Below are positions 52,331 through 61,900 of a stretch of 64,000 nt of DNA, piece by piece; within the stretch, counting starts at the first letter, position 1, and each line of letters opens with the position of its first letter. The position numbers and the translations under genes are program-made. Where the stretch lies: NCBI GenBank assembly GCA_046290815.1, contig JBKBUF010000012.1, forward strand, positions 1-64,000, written 5' to 3'. This stretch comes from JBKBUF01 sp046290815. Its GTDB lineage: Bacteria; Bacteroidota; Bacteroidia; Cytophagales; Cytophagaceae. Under the pieces are notes generated by a model. It did no database searches, was not told where the DNA came from, and saw only the letters and a program-made list of their open reading frames with translations.

Positions 52331-53005
52331 CTATCTGAATTCAGACATCTGCCTTTCACCAAACCTACATGATTCTGCTGCCGGAAGCACCTTAGCCTCT
52401 ACCGCAAACCATGGCCCCATTCCTTGACCGGCTATCAGTAAACGGACCAGATCTGCATATGACTCCAGAAGTCTTGCATTATTAAGTCCTCCACAGTCTA
52501 CAGGGTTAAGACCTGAATCTTTTATTAAACCAGCTACAACCTCCTTAGCTTTTACATTATCACCGGCATAAAATCCTGCAATATTAAACTGCTTCATTTT
52601 GTCTTCAGAGTGATAATAAACTTCCTGTGCCAGATGATTGAATGCTTTTATAACATAAGCATCCGGAACATCTTCCTGATAAAGTGAGCTATGAGATTTT
52701 ATAACGGGAGGAAAATTAAAGTCAGACGGCACAGACCAGTTATTGACATCAATAATAATTTTTCTTTTCCATGCTTCTCTGGGAGCTACTTCAGAAGGCA
52801 TAACATCTCTCAGATTATACATTAAAATGTCACCAAAATTGACAGCTTCAATAATAGATCCTACCTTGGCATCAGAACAAACGGATTTTAAATAATCTAT
52901 AGTTTTCGGATTCCGTGATCCAAAAAACACATCATGACCTTTTTCTTTCCATAACAGGCCAAGGGTCCGACCCATGTTACCTGAACCAATAATACCAATC
53001 TTCAT
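52331..53005 (-). CDS. NADPH-dependent F420 reductase-like oxidoreductase
   Basis: A 224-residue Rossmann protein: MKIGIIGSGNMGRTLG is the NADP-binding motif, with the FFGSRNPK phosphate-binding Arg two strands later, as in the F420:NADP oxidoreductase / COG2085 family. The middle YVIKAFNHLAQEVYY and DSGLNPVDCGGLNNARLLE segments are conserved in Bacteroidota members. F420 itself is not expected in this phylum, so the substrate is probably different. Convergent with the tRNA; divergent from the PAS kinase. Confidence 0.82.
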   Translation of the reverse strand: MKIGIIGSGNMGRTLGLLWKEKGHDVFFGSRNPKTIDYLKSVCSDAKVGSIIEAVNFGDILMYNLRDVMPSEVAPREAWKRKIIIDVNNWSVPSDFNFPPVIKSHSSLYQEDVPDAYVIKAFNHLAQEVYYHSEDKMKQFNIAGFYAGDNVKAKEVVAGLIKDSGLNPVDCGGLNNARLLESYADLVRLLIAGQGMGPWFAVEAKVLPAAESCRFGERQMSEFR

Positions 53006-53176
53006 ATTTAATTAATTATTTTACAACGTCTATCTATACAGCAGGGAATAAACATCTTACCTTTACCTGTAGCACCTACGACCACAACAGGATATCAGAT
53101 GAAAACTTTTTAGGCAAAAAACCTAAACCATTTCGCCTTTAAAATGTTTTAAGAATAATTCTAAAGACACAGCAGT

Positions 53177-55495
53177 ATGGCGCGGATTTTGGCTCAATGT
53201 GAAGTTCTACAGGACTACTGCACTTTTTTGCTTTCCAGTAAGCTGGATGAATTCACAAATGAAAACATTCGACTTATTAAACTACCTCTAAATGAAGAAC
53301 AATTCCTTTTAATCAAAGAATTACAGTGCAGGCCATTCCTTAAGATCATTTCAGCAGGAAGCGAAGACCTTCACCTTCAGCTCTACCATTATTTAAGCAG
53401 GCTATCAGTTTTCAGCATATCAAAACAAAGTTTTATCACTTTCATACCTGAATTCACAAATGATATTCATGCCGCTATCAGCATTATCAATGCATTAGAA
53501 GATTTATTTGAATATATATCTACACAGGGAAATGCCAAATCCACTCCGATATCCATTCATTCTTTTCAGAACCAAAATTCTTCTGGGGCAATCGGATTAT
53601 CAGACCAAATTGATTTGACACAAACTTTTATTGATAACTCCAGTGACAGGGTAATAGCATTTGACAGGCAGATGACAATCATCGCATGGAATAAAACTTT
53701 AGAATCTGCATTAGGAATAAAAAAGGAAGACGCAATTGGTAAAAACTTTTATGAGATTTTCCCTGATTATGTTGGCAGAATCGGCTATATAAACGAGGTA
53801 TGGAAGGGAGAAAAAGTTATACTAAAAGAAATGCCTTACCTCAGAAGTAACGGATATTATGATGCTGAAATCATTCCTCTGTTTGATGGAAACAATCAGG
53901 TAGCAGGGGCATTATGTTACAGCAGGACTGTTACTGAAAGAATTGAAACAAGGCAAAAATTATTCGAACAGGAAAACTTTATAAAATCAATTGCAGATGC
54001 TAGTCCGTCTTTCATATTTCTCTATGATTTAGACAAAAAAGGATTTGTTTACGCCAATCATACTTTATATAATTTCTTCAACATGTCAGAAGAGGAAATC
54101 CTGAATGCAAATGTTGATTTTTTAAGAAACTCATTTTACCCGGAGGACTCCGAGAAAATACTGGACATTATCCAAAAATATAATACAGGCAAAGATGGAG
54201 AAATATTTTATACCGAACACAGAAACTACAACCCGAAGGGCGATCTATTCTGGTTTGGCACCACTACCAGAATTCTAAAAAGGAAAAAGGATGGTAGTAT
54301 AAAGCAGATTTTAGGAATTTCTGTAGATATTACAGAGAAGAAAAAAATGGAGTCTTTACTGGAAGAAAAGACCAGAATATTTCAACACATACTTGATTCC
54401 ATTCCGGTACTTGTTTTTTGGAAGGACAAGAAAAATAATTTACTAGGGTTTAACAAAGCTTATCAGAAAGCGCTTAACAGAACTGCTGAGGAGTTATTAA
54501 CCAAGACTGCAGATGAATTGTACCCTGATGCTGAAAAATATCTGATAGATGATTATGAAGTTATTAATTCAGGAAACCCTAAATTAAATATTATAGAAAG
54601 CGTTTTCACACCGGAAGGTATATTCTGGGCTAAAACAGATAAAGTACCATTGAGAGGCTTGAATGGAGAAATTATCGGAATAATAGGAAGCGCCATTGAT
54701 ATCACAGAGCTTGTAAAAACACAGGAAGCACTCCACAATTTAAATGCAGAACTAGAGAAAAGAGTTGAAGAACGGACCCAAGAATTACTGATAAAAAATA
54801 ACGAACTGGTAAAAATCAACAACGACCTGGATAATTTCATTTATACTGCATCGCATGATCTTAAAGCGCCGGTTTCAAATATTGAAGGGTTAATCTTTGC
54901 ACTTAAAGAGATGTTTGATGAAGGGACTATCAACATTGAAGAGGCGCGCTACATAACTGAAATGATCATTAAGTCCATAACCAGATTTAAAACCACCATT
55001 CAAGATCTGACCGACATTAGCAAGGCACAGAAAAATCTGACTAATGACAATGAGACAATCAAAATAAAAATTACACTTGATGACTTGAAGGAATTATTAA
55101 AAAATGAAATAATCGGAAGCAATGCAGTTATTCACGCAGATTATGTAAAATGCCCGGAAATAAATTTTTCAATTAAAAACTTCAGAAGCATAATTTTTAA
55201 CCTTGTTAATAACGCTATTAAATACCGGTCATCCGAAAGAAACCCCATCATTTATATTAACACGTATTTTCAGGGTAAATATGCTGTTTTAGAAGTCAGA
55301 GACAATGGACTTGGCATACCAAATGATCAATTGGATAAGGTATTTGGCATGTTTAAAAGACTACATGATCATGTGGAAGGGTCCGGTGTTGGGCTATATA
55401 TTGTCAAAAGAATTATTGATAATGCAGGTGGTAAAATTGAAGTAGAGAGCCAGGTAGGGCAAGGCAGTACTTTCAGAGTATATTTTCCGGTATAA
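53177..55495 (+). CDS. Three-PAS cytoplasmic sensor histidine kinase (orphan)
   Basis: A 772-residue protein without transmembrane segments. Residues 1-120 form an uncharacterised domain; then three PAS/PAC units (about 151-262, 270-390, 395-515; FIDNSSDRVIAFDRQM, SIADASPSFIFLYD, ILDSIPVLVFWKD), a coiled coil, HisKA with SHDLKAPVSN (H560) and HATPase with N box NNAIKYRS, G1 DNGLGIP and G2 GSGVGLYIV. No response regulator gene is adjacent, so its partner must lie elsewhere. The signal may be redox, light or a small ligand bound by PAS. Confidence 0.92.
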   Translation: MARILAQCEVLQDYCTFLLSSKLDEFTNENIRLIKLPLNEEQFLLIKELQCRPFLKIISAGSEDLHLQLYHYLSRLSVFSISKQSFITFIPEFTNDIHAAISIINALEDLFEYISTQGNAKSTPISIHSFQNQNSSGAIGLSDQIDLTQTFIDNSSDRVIAFDRQMTIIAWNKTLESALGIKKEDAIGKNFYEIFPDYVGRIGYINEVWKGEKVILKEMPYLRSNGYYDAEIIPLFDGNNQVAGALCYSRTVTERIETRQKLFEQENFIKSIADASPSFIFLYDLDKKGFVYANHTLYNFFNMSEEEILNANVDFLRNSFYPEDSEKILDIIQKYNTGKDGEIFYTEHRNYNPKGDLFWFGTTTRILKRKKDGSIKQILGISVDITEKKKMESLLEEKTRIFQHILDSIPVLVFWKDKKNNLLGFNKAYQKALNRTAEELLTKTADELYPDAEKYLIDDYEVINSGNPKLNIIESVFTPEGIFWAKTDKVPLRGLNGEIIGIIGSAIDITELVKTQEALHNLNAELEKRVEERTQELLIKNNELVKINNDLDNFIYTASHDLKAPVSNIEGLIFALKEMFDEGTINIEEARYITEMIIKSITRFKTTIQDLTDISKAQKNLTNDNETIKIKITLDDLKELLKNEIIGSNAVIHADYVKCPEINFSIKNFRSIIFNLVNNAIKYRSSERNPIIYINTYFQGKYAVLEVRDNGLGIPNDQLDKVFGMFKRLHDHVEGSGVGLYIVKRIIDNAGGKIEVESQVGQGSTFRVYFPV

Positions 55496-55507
55496 AAAAT
55501 TCGAATT

Positions 55508-56398
55508 TTATTCAATTATAGGATAAATCCCTCTTATTCCCATATCCACTACTTTCTCATCAAGATCCGGTTGAAACCAGCCATCGGCATTGCCATCCTG
55601 CCACTCAAAACTTTTGTTGGTTGAAACGGCTACAACGATTGTAATATCTTGTGTCGGGGATGCAGGAATTATTAATGGAGATTCGAATTTTCCTGTTACC
55701 AGACAACTTCCAGGTGGTATAGGAGATTCGAAGTGAATTGGATTAGGTACAGTGGTAGATCCTTCAGGAGCCTGACCTGTATATATTTGCCCTAATGTCT
55801 CAAAGCCCCAATACCCCTGCTTTTTATTTCCGTTAACAGTCTCTTCCAGATCCTTTATTTTATACTTTGATATATAAGTATTGAATCCTACGAAAGACGC
55901 TAAAGTACCCACGGCTTTATATTCATTTCCCAGGTATTGATATTTGAAAGGTATTTCAAAGTTTTGATAAGCCAGAGAAACCCTTAAATATTCATAAGTA
56001 CCCGGTGCGACTGAAGAAACAGGTACACTAAAAAATACCTCCGATTCTTTCGCTATCACCGATTTATTAAAATCAATTGCAAGCGAACCTCCGGCAGAAG
56101 TTTCAGGAGCTCTATAGAGTACCTGTCCGTTACCTACCTGAGTAAATTTATTAGGAGCAAATTCTATATAATGAGCACTCATGGAATTAAATTTCGGTGA
56201 CACTGCAGCATTACCTGCCGGAATCTCTGCAGGATTACCGAAGTTATCCAGTCTTGCAAGTGTAGAATCGAATTTGAATTGAAATAAAATCTTATAACCA
56301 GTGGCAGGAGCTGGTTCAGTTTTTGTTTTATTGCAGGACAAAAATAAAGTAAGCGACAGGAAAAGAACAGTAATTGCAGATTTCATATTAAAATTCAT
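55508..56398 (-). CDS. Lipoprotein of unknown function
   Basis: A 296-residue predicted lipoprotein with lipobox LFLSC (Cys at about 22 from the ATG at 56398; an in-frame ATG at 56386 also fits). The mature part is beta-rich with GTYEYLRVSLAYQNFEI and a C-terminal EWQDGNADGWFQPDLDEKVVDMG segment that recalls calcium-type acidic loops. Unrecognised family. It ends 12 bp from the convergent kinase gene. Confidence 0.7.
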   Translation of the reverse strand: MNFNMKSAITVLFLSLTLFLSCNKTKTEPAPATGYKILFQFKFDSTLARLDNFGNPAEIPAGNAAVSPKFNSMSAHYIEFAPNKFTQVGNGQVLYRAPETSAGGSLAIDFNKSVIAKESEVFFSVPVSSVAPGTYEYLRVSLAYQNFEIPFKYQYLGNEYKAVGTLASFVGFNTYISKYKIKDLEETVNGNKKQGYWGFETLGQIYTGQAPEGSTTVPNPIHFESPIPPGSCLVTGKFESPLIIPASPTQDITIVVAVSTNKSFEWQDGNADGWFQPDLDEKVVDMGIRGIYPIIE

Positions 56399-56480
56399 TT
56401 ATATCAAATATAATCAAACAGAAGGACATGTTTACCTATAAAGCAAAATAATCCCACAATAAAACCCGGATAGAATTTCA

Positions 56481-57362
56481 TTAGATGGATCTTGCTACTT
56501 CCATCATTCTCTTCTTTACCGTTTCATTGGCACAGAAAAGCACTCCTGTTTCGTTCATATAAATGGTATCAGGCTTATTCAGCTGCAGAGCTTCACCATT
56601 AAAATCACAGGCAAAAAAACCTAGTTCATTAAACAAACAGGATATAGCAGCATAATCCCAGAAACAGCCTCCGCCCTTAGTTTTCTTAGGAAGTTTAAAA
56701 TAACAGCCCTGTGATTTAATCAGTGAACATGCATTCATAACTCCACCGCCTCCTTCTGCTATTATGCAATTATTATAACCTTCTTTTTTCAGTGCTTGCA
56801 ATAACTCGGATACATACTTGTCGTACTGCTCTATTGAAAGATAGTTTTTCTCCAGAACAATCTTAAACAACTCCTCTTTCTTACCTGCATTATCAGCAAT
56901 AATTTTTTCATTATTTAAATAAGCACCATTTCCGTTAACAGCATGATAAACATCTCCTGAAACAGGATCGACAACCACACCAACAACAGGAATTCCTGAC
57001 TTTGCTATCAATGCTACGGAAACCGAATATCCCGGTCGCTTTTCTACAAAAGGTAATGTGCCATCGAGAGGATCGATACACCAGAAGTAATCTTTCTGCA
57101 ATCTGGACTTGTCATCATCTGTTTCTTCGGTAAGCAAGCCAAGATCAAATTTATGGATAGTGGGAGACAGAATATTTAATATTGCTTCCTGTGCTTTATG
57201 ATCCACCTCGGTTACCACCTGTCCTGCCGGACTGGTACCGGAAGGTTTATGTTCAGCTTTTATTTCTTTCGATGCAGATTCAGAAATAATTAATGCTGCT
57301 GCTTTTCCTGCGATAATAGCAGCGTCTTTTAGTTCCGACAATTGTTCAGTATTTAATTTCAT
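56481..57362 (-). CDS. Inositol monophosphatase-family phosphatase
   Basis: A 293-residue enzyme of the lithium-sensitive phosphatase fold. Metal ligands are visible in LTEETDD and FWCIDPLDGTLPF, and the C-terminal GGGCFWDYAAI corresponds to the WDxAA motif. Substrates could be inositol phosphate, PAP (CysQ-like) or a sugar bisphosphate. It lies 71 bp after the phosphotransferase gene in the same direction, perhaps in one operon. Confidence 0.88.
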   Translation of the reverse strand: MKLNTEQLSELKDAAIIAGKAAALIISESASKEIKAEHKPSGTSPAGQVVTEVDHKAQEAILNILSPTIHKFDLGLLTEETDDDKSRLQKDYFWCIDPLDGTLPFVEKRPGYSVSVALIAKSGIPVVGVVVDPVSGDVYHAVNGNGAYLNNEKIIADNAGKKEELFKIVLEKNYLSIEQYDKYVSELLQALKKEGYNNCIIAEGGGGVMNACSLIKSQGCYFKLPKKTKGGGCFWDYAAISCLFNELGFFACDFNGEALQLNKPDTIYMNETGVLFCANETVKKRMMEVARSI

Positions 57363-57433
57363 GTTTTATTTCAGATCAATGGAAACTGGTATCATTTTCG
57401 TATAAATCACCCTTACATCTTTCCAACCTAATT

Positions 57434-58411
57434 TCAGCTTCTTAAAATGTTTATTACTTCCCTGACCACCCTTTCACTATAATTTTCACCATACCTGATA
57501 CCCGGACTCCAGCCTTTATAAAATCTGTAGAAATCAGCCCATGCAAATTTATACAAGCTTCTCCAGCTATCTTCCAGGGCCGGAAAATCTATAGCTTCAT
57601 TTAAATATTTCAAGGCATTTTGCAAACATAAAAAATAATAATCCAGAATCTCCGCTTCCATTCTTTCGCTTTCAGTATCATCAAGACAGCATCCTGCAAA
57701 ATAGACAAGATCTTTCATTCCGCAACCGCCGCCTGTGTACTGAAAGTCTACTGCAGCTACCTTTAAACCATCTTTTGAAAAGCAAAAATTGGCAGGTTTA
57801 GCATCACCATGCAAGATAGTTTGAAAAGGTGTCTCCTTCAGCTTTTGATCAATTGCAGCAGCATAAGTTTTAAGGTCTGAATCTTTTAACACCTGCAGTT
57901 CATGAGGACGGGTTTCAAGATGCCAATAAGTTCCTGACGCCCACAAACCAACCGGCTTTCTTCCTAAAAATACTGCATGAAAATTTGCGAGCCAATTGAT
58001 ACAAACTTTCATATCATTCCATGAAAGTTGATGCTTTCTTGAAGGATATCCTGAGGCATCGAGGTCCTCAAGGAATATTAACAATCCGTCACTGGTAGAG
58101 TGAATTGCAAGACATGCAGGAATCCGGCAATTATCATTTGTAGAAGTAGAATAACTATTATACCACTCCGCTTCTATGTAATAAGACTTAACCTTTCTTT
58201 GATGCCCGAATTCATCATCTGTGTAGAGTGAATTGTTTTCTGCCTTTTTAAGTAGAATATTCTTTACTATAACACTGCTATAGTTTCCACCTGCAAGCTT
58301 ATATCTGATTATCTGGCCATAATTACTCCAAAGATTCTGGATGACATTTGAACTGATTATCTTTTCTGCACCGGTCGTTGATAGGATTAATTTCTCTAGC
58401 TGCAATGACAT
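57434..58411 (-). CDS. APH/ecdysteroid kinase-like phosphotransferase
   Basis: A 325-residue protein kinase-fold enzyme acting on a small molecule. The catalytic loop LHGDAKPANFCF and the metal-binding AVDFQYTGGGCGMKDLVYF are the clearest motifs, typical of the DUF1679/EcKinase-type and aminoglycoside phosphotransferase groups. No resistance context is seen; choline, hydroxy acids or a bacterial secondary metabolite are possible substrates. It is in a minus-strand run with the phosphatase gene. Confidence 0.82.
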   Translation of the reverse strand: MSLQLEKLILSTTGAEKIISSNVIQNLWSNYGQIIRYKLAGGNYSSVIVKNILLKKAENNSLYTDDEFGHQRKVKSYYIEAEWYNSYSTSTNDNCRIPACLAIHSTSDGLLIFLEDLDASGYPSRKHQLSWNDMKVCINWLANFHAVFLGRKPVGLWASGTYWHLETRPHELQVLKDSDLKTYAAAIDQKLKETPFQTILHGDAKPANFCFSKDGLKVAAVDFQYTGGGCGMKDLVYFAGCCLDDTESERMEAEILDYYFLCLQNALKYLNEAIDFPALEDSWRSLYKFAWADFYRFYKGWSPGIRYGENYSERVVREVINILRS

Positions 58412-58439
58412 TCTTTACTAAATATAAAATGACCTGCCA

Positions 58440-58724
58440 TTATTTGTCCCTTACCAGAATCAAGGTATTAGGATTTATGTATGTAGTTTTAACTTCCCAT
58501 CCTTCCTTTGCAAGCTGATTAAGCACTTTATTCTGATCTGCAGAATTATTGGTTTGAATTTTATATTCTTTTTCCTTACCGTCCGGCAGAAACACTACTG
58601 ATCGTTGTGAAAATATGACTAAGGTAGCATATTCTTTTTCAGAAAATTTTTGATTTTTAAAAGAAACCAGAAAGAACACTACAATAAGGCAAACTGATAA
58701 CAATAAAATTTTAATGCTTTTCAT
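58440..58724 (-). CDS. Small membrane-anchored protein
   Basis: A 94-residue protein with an N-terminal hydrophobic helix (about 5-22) and a short charged domain with a KVLNQLAKEGWEVKTTYINPNTLILVRDK end. The GWEV/LILVR pattern resembles small DUF4177-type beta-alpha proteins, but this is weak. It lies 28 bp before the phosphotransferase gene. Confidence 0.6.
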   Translation of the reverse strand: MKSIKILLLSVCLIVVFFLVSFKNQKFSEKEYATLVIFSQRSVVFLPDGKEKEYKIQTNNSADQNKVLNQLAKEGWEVKTTYINPNTLILVRDK

Positions 58725-58893
58725 AACTTTAAATAAATTTGATTAACAAACACAAACCACGAATGTATCTGAAATCATGAAAAAACCAAAATATTATATT
58801 AAAGGTTTGTTTACCTGCTGCCACCATACTTTCATTTACTGGGATCAACTCTTGTCCAGGCTCATCAGAACACTTAGAAATTCCGAAAGTTTT

Positions 58894-58930
58894 AAATAAA
58901 AAGCAGAACCCATAATAATGGGTTCTGCTT
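58894..58930 (-). terminator. Terminator of the giant surface protein gene
   Basis: On the minus strand AAGCAGAACCCAT (58930-58918) pairs with ATGGGTTCTGCTT (58913-58901) around a 4-nt loop, followed by TTTATTT. Confidence 0.9.
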
Positions 58931-58954
58931 ACAATCAATCCACAATGCTTCTTT

Positions 58955-61900
58955 CTAATTCTTTACAAATTTCCTCTTATACTGCTTCCCATCTTTATTC
59001 TTAAATACCAGCACATATACTCCGGAACCTAGCTCTTCTACATCTAATTGAATAATATCATTTTCTCCAACAATAATATTCCTTTCAATTATCCCTAAGG
59101 AATTAAACAATTCGATGGTTGCAACACCTCTTTCTTCTGTAATATCAACATTAATCAGATTACTAGCAGGATTTGGGAAAATTCTTATATTAAACCCATC
59201 GGTAGAAGAATTATTGGAAGTAATCACACCCGGCACCTTAGATAATTCTACAATCCAAACTGCCCCCCTGTTTTCCCCACCATCATCGTCCATGCTAGCA
59301 CCGAAAGCAACCATAAACTTGTTTTCAAGATAGGGATTTTGAATTAAGGCAAAGCTTTCGCCAAAGTAATCGTCCACATCAAGATTTCCTGTAAAGTTCG
59401 ACCCTTTACCAATTCTTACAGCACTTTTAATGCTTGCATCAGCATTCATTTTAAGTAAAAATGTTTGATCATTATCTAAAATCGAACCTGTATATGGACT
59501 AGCCTTCACCAACAAGTCCGCAATATTATCTCCATCAATATCTCCTACAGAAATAACAGACCTTCCAAATAGTGCCGCATTTGTTCCAAGTACATTTGGA
59601 TCAGGAAGTAATTTGGATGAGCCTTTTACTGTTCCGTTTGAGTTCAAGTACAGGAGAAATATTGCTCCACTTTTCACAGAAGGATTTCCGGTAAATTGAG
59701 GCTGTTCCTCATCACCGGAAGCGCCGACTGCAAGATCTACGACACCATCTCCATCAAAATCACCAATATTTCCCAGACCAATTCCAAATAAATGGTTTTG
59801 ATTCAAGGTATGCTGGAATCCTCCGTTTGAGGCATTAATTTTTTGCGAAGCTTTAACAGTACCATTTGAATTCAGAAATAAAATCCAAACACAGCCGGTT
59901 CTGGCTGAACCATCCATGTTAAATAAAGAAGTTACTGCAATGTCAGGGTTTCCATCTCCATCGAGATCTCCAAGAGGTGCCATAGTGAATCCAAACTGAT
60001 CATAATCAAAAATTTTCCCTGTAAAACTACTTGTATTCTTACTAATTCTGGAATGAGATTTTACGGTTCCATTTTGGTTCATGAAAAGTATCCACACTGC
60101 ACCACCTTGCGGGTTTTCAACACTGTATAAGGAAGAAGACATGGCCAGATCTGTAACTCCGTCATGATCTAAATCTCCGATATTTATTACCGATTGTCCT
60201 TTGGAATTACCTGGCTGTACAACATCGGTAAACCCTCCCGTTCCTTCGCTGATTTTCTGGTGGCTCATCACTGTGCCATCTGAGTCCATAAATAAAATAT
60301 AAATCGCACCTTTGCTGTCTGATTGTCCTGAACCATCATCATCTCCAGTTGCTGAAACACATAAGTCGATTATGCCATCATTGTTTATGTCGCCGATAGA
60401 AGCAACAGAATATCCGAAATTGTCATGATCATCAAGAGGTGCCAGGAAATTACCATATAGGCTGCTTATTTTATTGTAATTTACAGGAAGGCCTACAGGG
60501 TTTGTAACTGAAAGCGTAGCACTGTTGCTATTTACGGTTAAGGCACAAGTACCGGAAACTATACATCTATAAGAATATCCGGACATAGATTGACTTACAG
60601 ATGAAATCGTTAATGTATTAGTAGTGGCCCCACTATAGCCAGCTCCATTAGTCAGGTTTATAAAGCCTGATCCGGAATTTACCTGCCACTGATAAGTTAC
60701 ATCCGGACCGGAAGCAATCACTTCAAAAGTTACCGAACTTCCTGCTTCAGCAGTCTTATTTGAAGGATGACCGGAAATGTTCACTGATCCTGAAGAAACA
60801 GTAAGAGTTGCTTGTGCGGAAGTTTGATTTGGAAGGCAACTTCCGTAAGTGATACATCTGTATTTATAACCATTCATTGATGTGCCGGCATTTGCAACCT
60901 GTAAGGTTGCTGAGTTAACACCTGAATAAGTTGCATTGTTGCTTAGGTTTGTAAACGCTCCTCCGGTACTTACCTGCCATTGATAGTTATTGGCGTGGTT
61001 TGCCGAAACCGTAAAACTGGTGGAGTTACCTGAACATATCGATTTGTCCTCGGGCTGTCCGATAATAGAAGGTGAAGGATTCACATTCAATGTTGCTTCA
61101 CTGGAGTATACTGCAGGGAAACATGATGCGACAGAAGTAATATAGCATCTGAATTTGTATCCGTTCATATCAGATGTGGAAGTGGAAAGCTGAAGATTTT
61201 CAGTATTAACACCTGAGTATGGCGCAGTATTTAATAAATTAACATATCCGCTTCCCATATCAACCTGCCACTGATAAATGGCGTTTGAGTGGCCAATAAC
61301 AGAAACACCAAATAAAGAATTGGCTCCGCTACATATATTTTGATTATTCGGATGAGAATAAATGATCCCCATTACAAATATTGTGAAATCAGAAGAATAA
61401 ACAGTAGCGCCACAAGGACCGGAAACCGCACATCTGTATTTATAACCACTCATATTTTGTTGAATGTTATTAACAGTAAGTGATGTGCTATTGCTACCGG
61501 TATAGGTGGAACCATCGTTAACAGAGGAATAATTTCCATCTCCGTTATTTACCTGCCATTGATAGGATAAGTAGCTTCCGGTTGGATTTACCGTAAATGT
61601 TGTGTTAGTACCCACACATTGCGTTACTGAAGATGTGGAATTCGAGATAGAAGGAGGTGTATCTCCGATATAGAGGGTTGCAGTTTCTGAAATGATGGTT
61701 CCAGACACTACGCATCTGTATTGATTTCCATTAAGCGTAAAGCTTGCTGAAGATATACTTAATTGAGAAGTAGTTGTTCCTGAGAAAACACCACCTTCAG
61801 ATAAGTTAGTAAATGAACCTGCTCCAACTTTTTGTTGCCACTGATAGCTAAGTCCTGTTCCGGATGCTGTTATTGAAAACATGGCGGGATTGTTTACACA

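Noticed and set aside
58729..58938. Minus-strand frame of 69 codons between the small anchored protein and the giant protein
   Set aside because: It runs through the terminator hairpin at 58901-58930 and has no known motif.
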